In this document: piece by piece, positions 16,286-23,899 of the stretch
Layout: every line of letters starts with the position of its first letter
How positions within the stretch are numbered: position 1 is the first letter of the stretch
Source: Streptomyces sp. GESEQ-35
GTDB taxonomy: Bacteria > Actinomycetota > Actinomycetes > Streptomycetales > Streptomycetaceae
Direction: 5' to 3'
Length of the DNA stretch: 64,000 nt
Assembly (NCBI RefSeq): GCF_017948485.1
Contig: NZ_JAFFSX010000018.1
Location: 150,220 to 214,219, forward strand
Made by a program: the position numbers and the translations under genes
Notes under the pieces: generated by a model
Databases searched by the model: none
What the model was told of the DNA's origin: nothing
Seen by the model: only the letters and a program-made list of their open reading frames with translations

Positions 16286-17359
16286 ATGACGACAAACGGG
16301 GGCTTCACGCCCGTCTTCTGCACCGTCGTGCCACCCCACATCCTCGACAAGCTCGCCCAGGCCGAGGACCCCACGCTCGCAGGCCCCGCTCGCAAAACCC
16401 TCGAGCGCGACGCCTACCAGCGCACCCACCGCCGCCTGACCACGGTCCTCGGCGCCCCGGCCATCGCCACGCCCGCCGAAGCCGCCGCAGGCAAACCGCA
16501 CCGCACGATCTACGACGCCGGGCACAAGACCGATCTGCCCGGAAAGAAGGTCCGCGCCGAGGGCGACGAACCCGGCAAGGACGCCACCGTCAACCGCGCC
16601 CACGCGGGCCTGGGCGCCACCTTCGAGCTGTTCCTGAAGGCGTACGAGCGCGACTCCATCGACGGCAACGGTCTGCCGCTCGACGCGACCGTGCACTACG
16701 ACGAGGACTACGGCAACGCCTTCTGGAACGGCGAGCAGATGGTCTTCGGCGACGGCGACGGCGAGATCTTCCTCGACTTCACCATCCCGATCGACGTCAT
16801 CGGCCATGAACTCGCCCACGGGGTCACCCAGTACACGGCCAACCTCACCTACTTCGGCCAGCCGGGCGCCCTGAACGAGTCGATGTCCGACGTCTTCGGC
16901 TCGCTCATCAAGCAGTACACCCTCGGCCAGACCGCCGCCGAGGCCGACTGGCTGATCGGCGCCGGCCTCCTCGCCCCGCGCGTCACCGGCAAGGCGCTGC
17001 GTTCCATGAAGGAGCCGGGCACGGCGTACGACGACGACGTCCTCGGCAAGGACCCGCAGCCCGGGACCATGGACGACTTCGTCCGCACCGGCCGCGACAA
17101 CGGCGGCGTCCACATCAACTCCGGCATCCCCAACCACGCCTTCTACCTCGCGGCGACCGCTCTCGGCGGCCACGCCTGGGAGCGGGCCGGGCAGATCTGG
17201 TACGACGTGCTGACCGGGGGCGAACTGAAGGAACAGGCCCTCTTCACCGACTTCGCCACGCTGACGGTCGCTGCCGCGAAGGCACGGTTCGGCGACAGCG
17301 GCGAGGAGCTCCAGGCCGTGGTCAAGGCCTGGGAGCAGGTCGGGGTGCGCACCCTCTAG
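16286..17359 (+). CDS. M4-family metalloprotease, protealysin-like
   Basis: A zinc endopeptidase of the thermolysin family, 357 aa from the ATG at 16286 (a GTG at 16277 is also possible). The zinc ligands are visible as VIGHELAHGVTQ (HExxH) and the downstream Glu in GALNESMSD; the C-terminal NGGVHINSGIPNHAFYLAA holds the catalytic-side His. There is no signal peptide, and the first 60 residues (TPVFCTVVPPHIL, then a helical stretch) look like the short propeptide of protealysin-type members rather than the long thermolysin FTP/PepSY prodomain. The next gene encodes a probable cognate inhibitor. Confidence 0.92.
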   Translation: MTTNGGFTPVFCTVVPPHILDKLAQAEDPTLAGPARKTLERDAYQRTHRRLTTVLGAPAIATPAEAAAGKPHRTIYDAGHKTDLPGKKVRAEGDEPGKDATVNRAHAGLGATFELFLKAYERDSIDGNGLPLDATVHYDEDYGNAFWNGEQMVFGDGDGEIFLDFTIPIDVIGHELAHGVTQYTANLTYFGQPGALNESMSDVFGSLIKQYTLGQTAAEADWLIGAGLLAPRVTGKALRSMKEPGTAYDDDVLGKDPQPGTMDDFVRTGRDNGGVHINSGIPNHAFYLAATALGGHAWERAGQIWYDVLTGGELKEQALFTDFATLTVAAAKARFGDSGEELQAVVKAWEQVGVRTL

Positions 17360-17380
17360 TTCCGTACTAGACAGGACCCC

Positions 17381-17647
17381 ATGCGTATTGAGGTGAGGCG
17401 CACGGGCGGATTCGCGGGTATCGAGCGGCACGCCGAGGTGGAGACCTCGGGGCGGCCGGATGCGAACGAGTGGCACGCCCTGGCCGAGAAGGCGGTTTCC
17501 GCGGGCCGGGGCGTGCCCCCCGTCGGGGTACCCGACGGCTTCAGCTACCAGATCACCGTGGACGGCAGGACGGCGTACTGCTCGGATCCGCGGCTCACGG
17601 AGGAGCAGCGGAAACTGATCTCACGTGTACTGAAGGAAGGCGCGTAA
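17381..17647 (+). CDS. emfourin-like protease inhibitor
   Basis: An 88-aa protein that starts MRIEVRRTGGFAGIERHAEV and resembles emfourin, the inhibitor of the M4 protease protealysin described in Serratia. It begins 21 bases after the protease stop on the same strand, the arrangement known for protealysin-type enzymes. No signal peptide is present, so enzyme and inhibitor would meet in the cytoplasm and the inhibitor may protect the cell from its own protease. Identification rests on the RRTGGFAGI start, size and gene order. Confidence 0.78.
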   Translation: MRIEVRRTGGFAGIERHAEVETSGRPDANEWHALAEKAVSAGRGVPPVGVPDGFSYQITVDGRTAYCSDPRLTEEQRKLISRVLKEGA

Positions 17648-17714
17648 GGAATCGAGGGCGGCACGTAACTGCTTGTTCACGCCCGCCCGTTGACTTCCGT
17701 TACCGACGGTACGG

Positions 17715-19031
17715 ATGATCCGGCGCATGGCGACTGACCCGATACCGCAGTTCCCGTCCGACTTCCTGTGGGGCGTCTCGACGTCCGCCCATCAGATCGA
17801 GGGAGCGGCCGACCAACGCGAACTCTCCGTCTGGGACGCCTTCACGGCCGAGCCCGGACGGGTGAAGGACGGCTCGACGGCGGCGGTGGCCTGCGACCAC
17901 TACCACCGCTACCGCGAGGACGTGGCACTCCTGGCCGGCCTGGGCGTGGACGCCTACCGCTTCTCGATCTCCTGGCCGCGGGTGAACTCCCCGAACGGCC
18001 TGGACTTCTACGACCGTCTGGTCGACGAGCTGTGCCGGGCGGGCGTACGGCCCGTCCCGACCCTCTTCCACTGGGACCTGCCGGTGTCCCTGGACTGGCT
18101 GAAGCGGGACACGGCTCTGTCCTTCGCGGAGTACGTGTCGACGGTGGCCGACCGCCTGGGCGACCGTGTCAGTAAGTGGATCACCATCAACGAACCCGCC
18201 GAACACACCCTGTTCGGCCACGCGTTGGGCGCCCATGCACCGGGCAAGCAGCTGATGTTCGACGCGCTGCCCGCCGCCCACCACCAGCTCCTGGCCCACG
18301 GCCTGGCCGTGCAGGCGCTGCGCGCGTCCGGCGCCACCGACATCGGCATCGCCAACTCGCACGGCCCGACCTGGCCGGCCTCCCGGGAACAGCCGGACCT
18401 GGAGGCGGCCGACTTCTACGACCTGCTGCTCAACCGGCTCTTCGCCGACCCCGTCCTGCTCGGTGAATACCCCGAAGGAATCGGCGAGTTGATGCCCGGG
18501 GACGTCGCGGCCGACCTCAAGGTCATCGGGGAGCCGCTGGACTTCTACGGCGTCAACTACTACGCGCCGGCCCGGGTGGGCGCCCCGCAGGGCACCGACA
18601 TCGAGTTCGGCGGGCTGACGATCCCGGCCGAACTCCCCTTCTCCGTCCAGGAGATCGAGGGTGTCCCGGTGACGGACTTCGGCTGGCCGGTGGTCCCGGA
18701 GGGCCTGACCGAGCTGCTCACCGGTTTCCGGGAGCGTTACGGCGACCGGCTCCCGCCCGTCGTGATCACCGAGAACGGCTGCTCGTACGAGGGCGTGGAC
18801 GACCAGGAGCGGATCGCCTACCTGGACGGTCATGTGCGGGCGCTGCACGGGGCGTTGGCGGCGGGCGTGGACGTGCGCGGCTACTTCGTGTGGTCGTTGC
18901 TGGACAACTTCGAGTGGGCGGAGGGGTACGCGCGCCGCTTCGGCCTGGTGCACGTGGACTTCGAGACGCAGGCACGGACGCCCAAGGCGTCGTACGCCTG
19001 GTATCAGGAGCTCCTCCGGGCCCAGAGGTGA
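17715..19031 (+). CDS. GH1 beta-glucosidase
   Basis: A 438-aa (434 from the ATG at 17727) family 1 glycoside hydrolase with a TIM barrel. Starting motif FLWGVSTSAHQIEGA, acid/base Glu in TINEP, nucleophile Glu in ITENG and the C-terminal YFVWSLLDNFEWAEGY are all present. No signal peptide, so it acts in the cytoplasm on imported disaccharides such as cellobiose or other beta-glucosides. The stop overlaps the following MFS gene (GTGA), which probably imports its substrate. It is somewhat shorter than the usual 450-480 aa, with no missing catalytic part. Confidence 0.93.
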   Translation: MIRRMATDPIPQFPSDFLWGVSTSAHQIEGAADQRELSVWDAFTAEPGRVKDGSTAAVACDHYHRYREDVALLAGLGVDAYRFSISWPRVNSPNGLDFYDRLVDELCRAGVRPVPTLFHWDLPVSLDWLKRDTALSFAEYVSTVADRLGDRVSKWITINEPAEHTLFGHALGAHAPGKQLMFDALPAAHHQLLAHGLAVQALRASGATDIGIANSHGPTWPASREQPDLEAADFYDLLLNRLFADPVLLGEYPEGIGELMPGDVAADLKVIGEPLDFYGVNYYAPARVGAPQGTDIEFGGLTIPAELPFSVQEIEGVPVTDFGWPVVPEGLTELLTGFRERYGDRLPPVVITENGCSYEGVDDQERIAYLDGHVRALHGALAAGVDVRGYFVWSLLDNFEWAEGYARRFGLVHVDFETQARTPKASYAWYQELLRAQR

Positions 19032-20266
19032 CCACGGCCTTCGCGGAACCCGTCGACCGGGTCGGTAAGGGCTGGACGGCGGCCCTGTCGCTGGCCAACG
19101 TGGCGATCTGGGTGGGCTGGTACGGCCCGTTGCAGATCCTGCTCGCCCGGCAGGCGGAGGACTTCGCGCCCGGTACGGGCATGTCGAAGGAGACGCTGCT
19201 GGCGTGGGTGGCGGCGGTGGGCGCCGTGGTGTCGCTGGCGGCCAACCCGTTCTTCGGCGCGCTGTCGGACCGCACCACGGCCCACTGGGGCCGCCGTACG
19301 CCGTGGATCGTGGCCGGCGCGGCGGGCGGCGCGCTGTCGCTGCTGCTCCTCGCGGGTGCGGGCGGGCTGTGGACGATGGCGGTGGGCTGGTGCCTGGTCC
19401 AGCTGACCCTGAACGCGTCCTTCGCGGCGGTCACGGCGGCGGTGCCGGACCGCGTGCCGCGGCTGCAACGGGGGTCGGTGGGCGGGTGGTTGGGGGCGGC
19501 GCAGATCCTGGGGGCCGTGGTCGGTACGGGGCTGGCGACGGCGGCGGGCGGGATCGCGGCGGGCTATGCGGCGTGCGCGGTGTTCGCGCTGGCGGGTGTC
19601 CTGCCGTACGTGCTGCGGTACGGGGATCTCAGGCTGGAGGCCGCGGACCGGCCGGCGTGGTCGGCGAAGACCTTCTTCGGGGGCTTCTGGCTGAGCCCGC
19701 GCCGCTACCCGGACTTCGGCTGGGCCTGGCTGACCCGCTTCCTGATCAACCTCAGCAACGCCCTCGTGATCCTCTACCTGCTCTACTACCTGCGGGACCG
19801 CCTCCACTACGACGACCCCGAGGAGGGCGTCCTGATCCTGACCGCGGTGAACAGCGTGACGCTGCTCGCCACGGTCGTCGTGGGCGGCATCTGGTCCGAC
19901 CGCTCGGGCCGCCGCAAGCCCTTCGTGCGCTGGTCCGGAGTGCTGATGGCCGCGGCCACGGCCCTGCTGGCCGGCTGGCAGACCTGGACGAGCGCGATCA
20001 TCGTGGCAGCGCTGCTGGGCCTGGGCCTCGGGGTGTTCATGTCGGTCGACTTCGCCCTGATGACGGACGTCCTGCCGAAGGCCCGGGACCGGGGCAAGGA
20101 CCTCGGCGTCATCAACGTGGCCAACGCCCTGCCCCAGGCGGCGGCACCCGCCCTGGCCGCCCCCATCGTGACGCACCTGGGTGGCTACCGGGTGCTGTAT
20201 CTGGTGGCCGCGGGGGTCGGGTTGGCCGGAGCGTTGCTGGTGAGCCGGATAAGAGGGGTGGACTAG
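19028..20266 (+). CDS. MFS sugar transporter
   Basis: A 412-aa permease with about 12 hydrophobic segments. The GTG at 19028 overlaps the glucosidase stop by four bases and is preferred to open frame upstream. The loop GALSDRTTAHWGRRTPWIVAG between helices 2 and 3, and the related GGIWSDRSGRRKPF in the second half, are the MFS signature seen in glycoside transporters of the GPH/SLC45 sort. It likely brings in the beta-glucoside that the coupled GH1 enzyme hydrolyses. Its TAG stop directly abuts a copy of the dispersed element. Confidence 0.88.
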   Translation: MTTAFAEPVDRVGKGWTAALSLANVAIWVGWYGPLQILLARQAEDFAPGTGMSKETLLAWVAAVGAVVSLAANPFFGALSDRTTAHWGRRTPWIVAGAAGGALSLLLLAGAGGLWTMAVGWCLVQLTLNASFAAVTAAVPDRVPRLQRGSVGGWLGAAQILGAVVGTGLATAAGGIAAGYAACAVFALAGVLPYVLRYGDLRLEAADRPAWSAKTFFGGFWLSPRRYPDFGWAWLTRFLINLSNALVILYLLYYLRDRLHYDDPEEGVLILTAVNSVTLLATVVVGGIWSDRSGRRKPFVRWSGVLMAAATALLAGWQTWTSAIIVAALLGLGLGVFMSVDFALMTDVLPKARDRGKDLGVINVANALPQAAAPALAAPIVTHLGGYRVLYLVAAGVGLAGALLVSRIRGVD

Positions 20267-20314
20267 GCGCCCCACAGGGGCGCGGGGAACTGCGCGACCA
20301 GCCACAACGGACCC
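20267..20314 (+). repeat. dispersed intergenic element, copy 4
   Basis: GCGCCCC-ACA-GGGGCGC hairpin and the complete tail begin at the base after the TAG stop of the MFS gene. It separates two converging genes, so it is placed like a terminator. Confidence 0.88.
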
Positions 20315-20336
20315 GCAGACGAAAGACGGTGCCGCC

Positions 20337-21191
20337 CTACAGCGCTCCCGCGTCCCGAGCCGACCACACGCTCGGGAAAGTCGGCCGGAAACCAAGCTCC
20401 CGCCGAATCCGCTGCGTGGACATGATCCCGAACCACGGGTCCGGGTCCGTGTTGGTGTGCAGCTCCGCGGGGATCTCGACGCCGTTGAGCTGGTACAGCT
20501 CGACCGCCGTGACGGGCGCGTCGTCGGCGATGTTGTAGACACGGCCATCGGCTCCCGGCGCGTACAGCAGCCGCAACAGACCCTGGGCGACGTCCACATG
20601 GTGGGCCATCTGAAGCCGCTGGGCCGGCGCCCAGTTCGCGGCCCACATCAGCGACTGGGCGAGGTGCGGATCGCCCTCGCCGTACACGAAGGGGAGCCGG
20701 CCGACGCGCACGTCCATGCCGTCCAGCGCGAGCAGCTCCCGCTCGGCCTCGATCTTGGACTCGTTGTAGGCCCCCCACATCTCGCCGCCGGGCCGGGACT
20801 CGTCGTCCTCGGTCAGCGGGCGGCCCCGTCCGACGCCGTACACCATCCCTGTGCTGACCTGCACGAAGCGCTGTACACCGGAGGCCAGCGCGGCACGGCC
20901 CAGGGCCACGGCCGCGTCCCGGTTGACGGCCCACGCCTCCTCGTCGGGCACCCCGCGGAAGGACGCCGCGACGTTCACGACCGCGTCCACTCCCGCGACC
21001 GCCTTGCCGAGCGCGTCCTCGTCCCGCAGGTCCCCGACGACGACCTCAGCGCCCAGCTCCGCCAGCCGCTCCGCGCGCGCGGCATCACGCACGAGCACCC
21101 GCACCCTCTCCCCCGCCGCGGCCTGCGCCAGCAGCCTCGGCGTGAACCGTCGGCCGACCTGCCCCGTCGTCCCCGTCACCAGTGTCAGCAT
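20337..21191 (-). CDS. NAD(P)-binding epimerase/SDR oxidoreductase
   Basis: A 284-aa extended or atypical SDR. The start ATG at 21191 has AGGAG six bases upstream and puts the Rossmann motif TGTTGQVGR at residues 5-13. Also seen are VGDLRD (Asp contact), the ST(G)MVYG serine/tyrosine region with YNESK holding the catalytic Tyr and Lys, and a C-terminal PxF...-type tail. It resembles UDP-sugar epimerases and NmrA-like reductases; substrate unknown. It is divergent from an XRE/MmyB-type regulator that is likely to control it. Confidence 0.85.
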   Translation of the reverse strand: MLTLVTGTTGQVGRRFTPRLLAQAAAGERVRVLVRDAARAERLAELGAEVVVGDLRDEDALGKAVAGVDAVVNVAASFRGVPDEEAWAVNRDAAVALGRAALASGVQRFVQVSTGMVYGVGRGRPLTEDDESRPGGEMWGAYNESKIEAERELLALDGMDVRVGRLPFVYGEGDPHLAQSLMWAANWAPAQRLQMAHHVDVAQGLLRLLYAPGADGRVYNIADDAPVTAVELYQLNGVEIPAELHTNTDPDPWFGIMSTQRIRRELGFRPTFPSVWSARDAGAL

Positions 21192-21265
21192 GATCTGCTC
21201 CTCACGAACCGGATGTTCTCGTGCCACCACCCTCGGAGAGACTCGCGCCGGCCGGGAGAGACCCG

Positions 21266-21296
21266 TTGATCAGGGGATCGAGAGTCCCTGGATAAG
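21266..21296 (+). promoter_or_regulatory. promoter with dyad between oxidoreductase and XRE regulator
   Basis: TTGATC (21266-21271) and GATAAG (21291-21296) are spaced by 19 bases and point to the regulator gene at 21324. The spacer holds an inverted repeat CAGGG (21271-21275) / CCCTG (21286-21290), a plausible autoregulatory operator. Confidence 0.5.
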
Positions 21297-21323
21297 GCGG
21301 GCGGGCTGTCGCACGCTGGAGGG

Positions 21324-22172
21324 GTGAACCGAGCCGAACTCGCAGACTTCCTGCGCCGGGGCCGCGCCCGTCTCTCCCCGTCGGACGTGGGCCTGACGCC
21401 GGGCGCCCGCCGCCGTACGGCCGGTCTGCGGCGCGAGGAGGTGGCGCAGCTGGCGGGCATGTCGGTGGACTACTACACGCGCCTGGAGCAGTCCCGGGGT
21501 CCGCGCCCGTCCCGGCAGATGCTGGCGGCGCTGGCCCGCGCGCTGCGTCTCACCGCCGACGAGCGCGACCATCTGTTCCACCTGGCCGGCGAGGAGCCGC
21601 CGCGCCGCGAGACGGCGTCGACGCACGTCCCGCCCGGCCTGATGCTGATCCTGGACCGGCTGCACGACACACCGGCGCAGGTGGTGACGGACTGCGGCGA
21701 GGTGCTGGCCCAGAACACCATGGCGAGGGCACTGACCCACGATGTGATGTCCCGCCCCCGGGGCGAGCGCAACCTCCTCCGCCTCTATTTCCTGGACCCC
21801 GAGGCGCGCACCCTGTTCCCGGAGGAGGACCGGGCCGATCACGCACGCGCCCATGTGGCCAATCTGCGTGCGGTGGCCGCCGCCCGCCCCGACGACCCGG
21901 AGCCGGCCGCGCTGGTCGCCGAACTCCGGTCGTCGAGCGAGGAGTTCACGCGCCTGTGGGACGAGCACGAGGTGTCGCTGCGGCACCGGGCGACCAAACG
22001 CTTCCGGCACCCTGTGGTCGGCCTGCTCGACCTCGACTGCGAGGTCATGCTCAGCCACGAACACCACCAGCTCCTGGTCATCCACACCGCCCGCCCGGGC
22101 ACGGAGTCCTACGAACGTCTACAGCTGCTGCGCGTGGTGGGCCTTCAGGACATGTCGGTGGGTAAACCCTGA
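21324..22172 (+). CDS. XRE-family regulator, MmyB-like
   Basis: A 282-aa regulator. The N-terminus (LADFLRRGRARLSPSDVGL, RRTAGLRREEVAQLAGMSVDYYTRLEQSRGP) is the highly conserved helix-turn-helix of actinobacterial MmyB-type regulators. The C-terminal about 170 residues form the MmyB PAS-like ligand domain, with RHPVVGLLDLDCEVM near its end. MmyB proteins often repress a divergent short-chain oxidoreductase, as arranged here. The GTG start is preceded by GGAGG only a few bases away and the leader is short (about 20 bases). Confidence 0.92.
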   Translation: MNRAELADFLRRGRARLSPSDVGLTPGARRRTAGLRREEVAQLAGMSVDYYTRLEQSRGPRPSRQMLAALARALRLTADERDHLFHLAGEEPPRRETASTHVPPGLMLILDRLHDTPAQVVTDCGEVLAQNTMARALTHDVMSRPRGERNLLRLYFLDPEARTLFPEEDRADHARAHVANLRAVAAARPDDPEPAALVAELRSSSEEFTRLWDEHEVSLRHRATKRFRHPVVGLLDLDCEVMLSHEHHQLLVIHTARPGTESYERLQLLRVVGLQDMSVGKP

Positions 22173-22203
22173 CCCCACCGAACGGTCACAGAGGGTAAGA
22201 CCC

Positions 22204-22260
22204 ATGAGCCGGTCCGATGAAAAGACCTACGGCGATGTCAGTCTCCCGGCGTACCCTTGA
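22204..22260 (+). other. possible 18-codon small ORF before phoH
   Basis: ATG at 22204 with GAGGG eight bases upstream encodes MSRSDEKTYGDVSLPAYP and stops at TGA (22258-22260). It lies 70 bases before phoH. No function is known and the frame could be chance; it is listed because its ribosome site is better than that of phoH. Confidence 0.3.
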
Positions 22261-22306
22261 AATCGCCAGGCCGCCCTTGTGGCGGGCGAGATGTAATGAG
22301 GAGGAC

Positions 22307-22333
22307 GTGCAGGCCTACAGAGCCGGCCCATGA
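22307..22333 (+). promoter_or_regulatory. 8-codon mini-ORF overlapping the phoH start
   Basis: A strong GAGGAGGA site (22298-22305) precedes GTG at 22307, not the phoH ATG. This frame reads VQAYRAGP and stops at TGA (22331-22333), overlapping the phoH ATG (22330) as ATGA. phoH itself has no good ribosome site, and no in-frame alternative start exists because TGA lies at 22297. Translation of phoH may therefore depend on reinitiation. Confidence 0.45.
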
Positions 22334-23388
22334 CTCAGACACCTACAGCTGACACTCCTGCGCAGGGGCAGGCACGAGCACAGTTCACCGTCCCCGCCCA
22401 GCACCCCATGGTCACCGTCCTGGGGTCCGGCGACTCCCTTCTGCGCGTGATCGAGAAGGCCTTCCCGGCGGCCGACATCCACGTCCGGGGCAATGAGATC
22501 AGCGCGGTCGGCGACGCCGCTGAAGTCGTCCTCATCCAGCGCCTGTTCGACGAGATGATGCTGGTGCTCCGCACCGGACAGCCGATGACGGAGGACGCAG
22601 TGGAACGCTCGATCGCCATGCTCAGGGCGAGTGAGAACGGGGAGAGCGACGGCGAGGAGACCCCCGCCGAGGTGCTCACCCAGAACATCCTCTCCTCCCG
22701 CGGCCGCACGATCCGCCCCAAGACCCTCAACCAGAAGCGGTACGTCGACGCGATCGACAAGCACACGATCGTCTTCGGCATCGGCCCCGCCGGTACCGGC
22801 AAGACCTATCTCGCCATGGCCAAGGCGGTGCAGGCCCTTCAGTCCAAGCAGGTCAACCGCATCATCCTGACGCGACCCGCGGTCGAGGCGGGCGAGCGGC
22901 TGGGCTTCCTGCCGGGCACGCTCTACGAGAAGATCGATCCCTATCTGCGGCCGTTGTACGACGCGCTGCACGACATGCTCGACCCCGACTCGATCCCGCG
23001 GCTCATGGCGGCGGGCACGATCGAGGTCGCGCCGCTGGCGTACATGCGCGGCCGTACGCTCAACGACGCGTTCATCATCCTGGACGAGGCCCAGAACACC
23101 AGCCCCGAACAGATGAAGATGTTCCTGACCCGCCTCGGCTTCGAATCGAAGATCGTGATCACGGGTGATGTGACACAGGTCGACCTGCCCAGCGGCACCA
23201 AGTCCGGTCTGCGTCAGGTCCAGGACATCCTGGAGGGCCTCGACGACGTCCACTTCTCCCGTCTGTCGTCCCAGGACGTCGTACGGCACAAGCTGGTCGG
23301 CCGTATCGTCGACGCGTACGAGAAGTACGACAGCCACCACGGCACGGAGAACGGCACCCACAAGGGCAGCCGTAACAAGCGGAAGTAG
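22330..23388 (+). CDS. phoH: PhoH-family ATPase
   Basis: A 352-aa P-loop protein with Walker A GPAGTGKTY near 156, Walker B FIILDEAQN near 256 and ITGDVTQVDLPSG (motif III). An N-terminal PhoH/KH-like region (residues 25-100) precedes the ATPase, and the C-terminus is a basic tail rich in Lys/Arg. Family members have helicase-like or RNA-linked activity and nearly always precede ybeY, as here. It is the first gene of the phoH-ybeY-corC block that leads toward era in many actinobacteria. Its ribosome site seems to belong to an overlapping mini-ORF. Confidence 0.95.
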   Translation: MTQTPTADTPAQGQARAQFTVPAQHPMVTVLGSGDSLLRVIEKAFPAADIHVRGNEISAVGDAAEVVLIQRLFDEMMLVLRTGQPMTEDAVERSIAMLRASENGESDGEETPAEVLTQNILSSRGRTIRPKTLNQKRYVDAIDKHTIVFGIGPAGTGKTYLAMAKAVQALQSKQVNRIILTRPAVEAGERLGFLPGTLYEKIDPYLRPLYDALHDMLDPDSIPRLMAAGTIEVAPLAYMRGRTLNDAFIILDEAQNTSPEQMKMFLTRLGFESKIVITGDVTQVDLPSGTKSGLRQVQDILEGLDDVHFSRLSSQDVVRHKLVGRIVDAYEKYDSHHGTENGTHKGSRNKRK

Positions 23389-23401
23389 ACAAGCCAGCAC
23401 C

Positions 23402-23899
23402 ATGTCGATCGACGTCAACAACGAGTCCGGAACCGAGGTCGACGAGCAGGCGGTCCTCGACATCGCCCGCTACGCGCTCGCGCGGATGCGCATCCACCCG
23501 CTCTCCGAGCTCTCGGTGATCGTCGTGGACGCCGACGCCATGGAACAGCTGCACATCCAGTGGATGGACCTGCCGGGCGCGACGGACGTCATGTCCTTCC
23601 CGATGGACGAGCTGCGTCCGCCGATGAAGGACGACGACGAGCCGCCGCAGGGTCTGCTCGGCGACATCGTGCTGTGCCCCGAGGTCGCCGAGAAGCAGGG
23701 CAAGGAAGCCGAGACGCAGCACTCCATGGACGAGGAGCTCCAGCTCCTGACCGTCCATGGAGTGCTGCACCTGCTCGGCTACGACCATGAGGAAGCGGAC
23801 GAGAAGGCCGAGATGTTCGGTCTCCAGGCCGCCATCGTGGACGGGTGGCGTGCGGAGAAGGGCTTCACCGGCCCGTCCCCGGCCCCGACCGTGTCATGA
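23402..23899 (+). CDS. ybeY: rRNA maturation endoribonuclease YbeY
   Basis: A 165-aa metal-dependent RNase for 16S rRNA 3' maturation and ribosome quality control. The zinc site HGVLHLLGYDHEE (H-x3-H-x5-H pattern) sits near 118-130. TDVMSFPMDE, the conserved strand-loop, is also clear. It begins 13 bases after phoH and its stop overlaps the CorC-like gene as ATGA. Confidence 0.96.
   Translation: MSIDVNNESGTEVDEQAVLDIARYALARMRIHPLSELSVIVVDADAMEQLHIQWMDLPGATDVMSFPMDELRPPMKDDDEPPQGLLGDIVLCPEVAEKQGKEAETQHSMDEELQLLTVHGVLHLLGYDHEEADEKAEMFGLQAAIVDGWRAEKGFTGPSPAPTVS

Noticed and set aside
16235..17476. Minus-strand frame of 413 codons opposite the M4 protease
   Set aside because: Val/Gly/Asp-rich translation without motifs; the plus strand has HExxH and an inhibitor gene.
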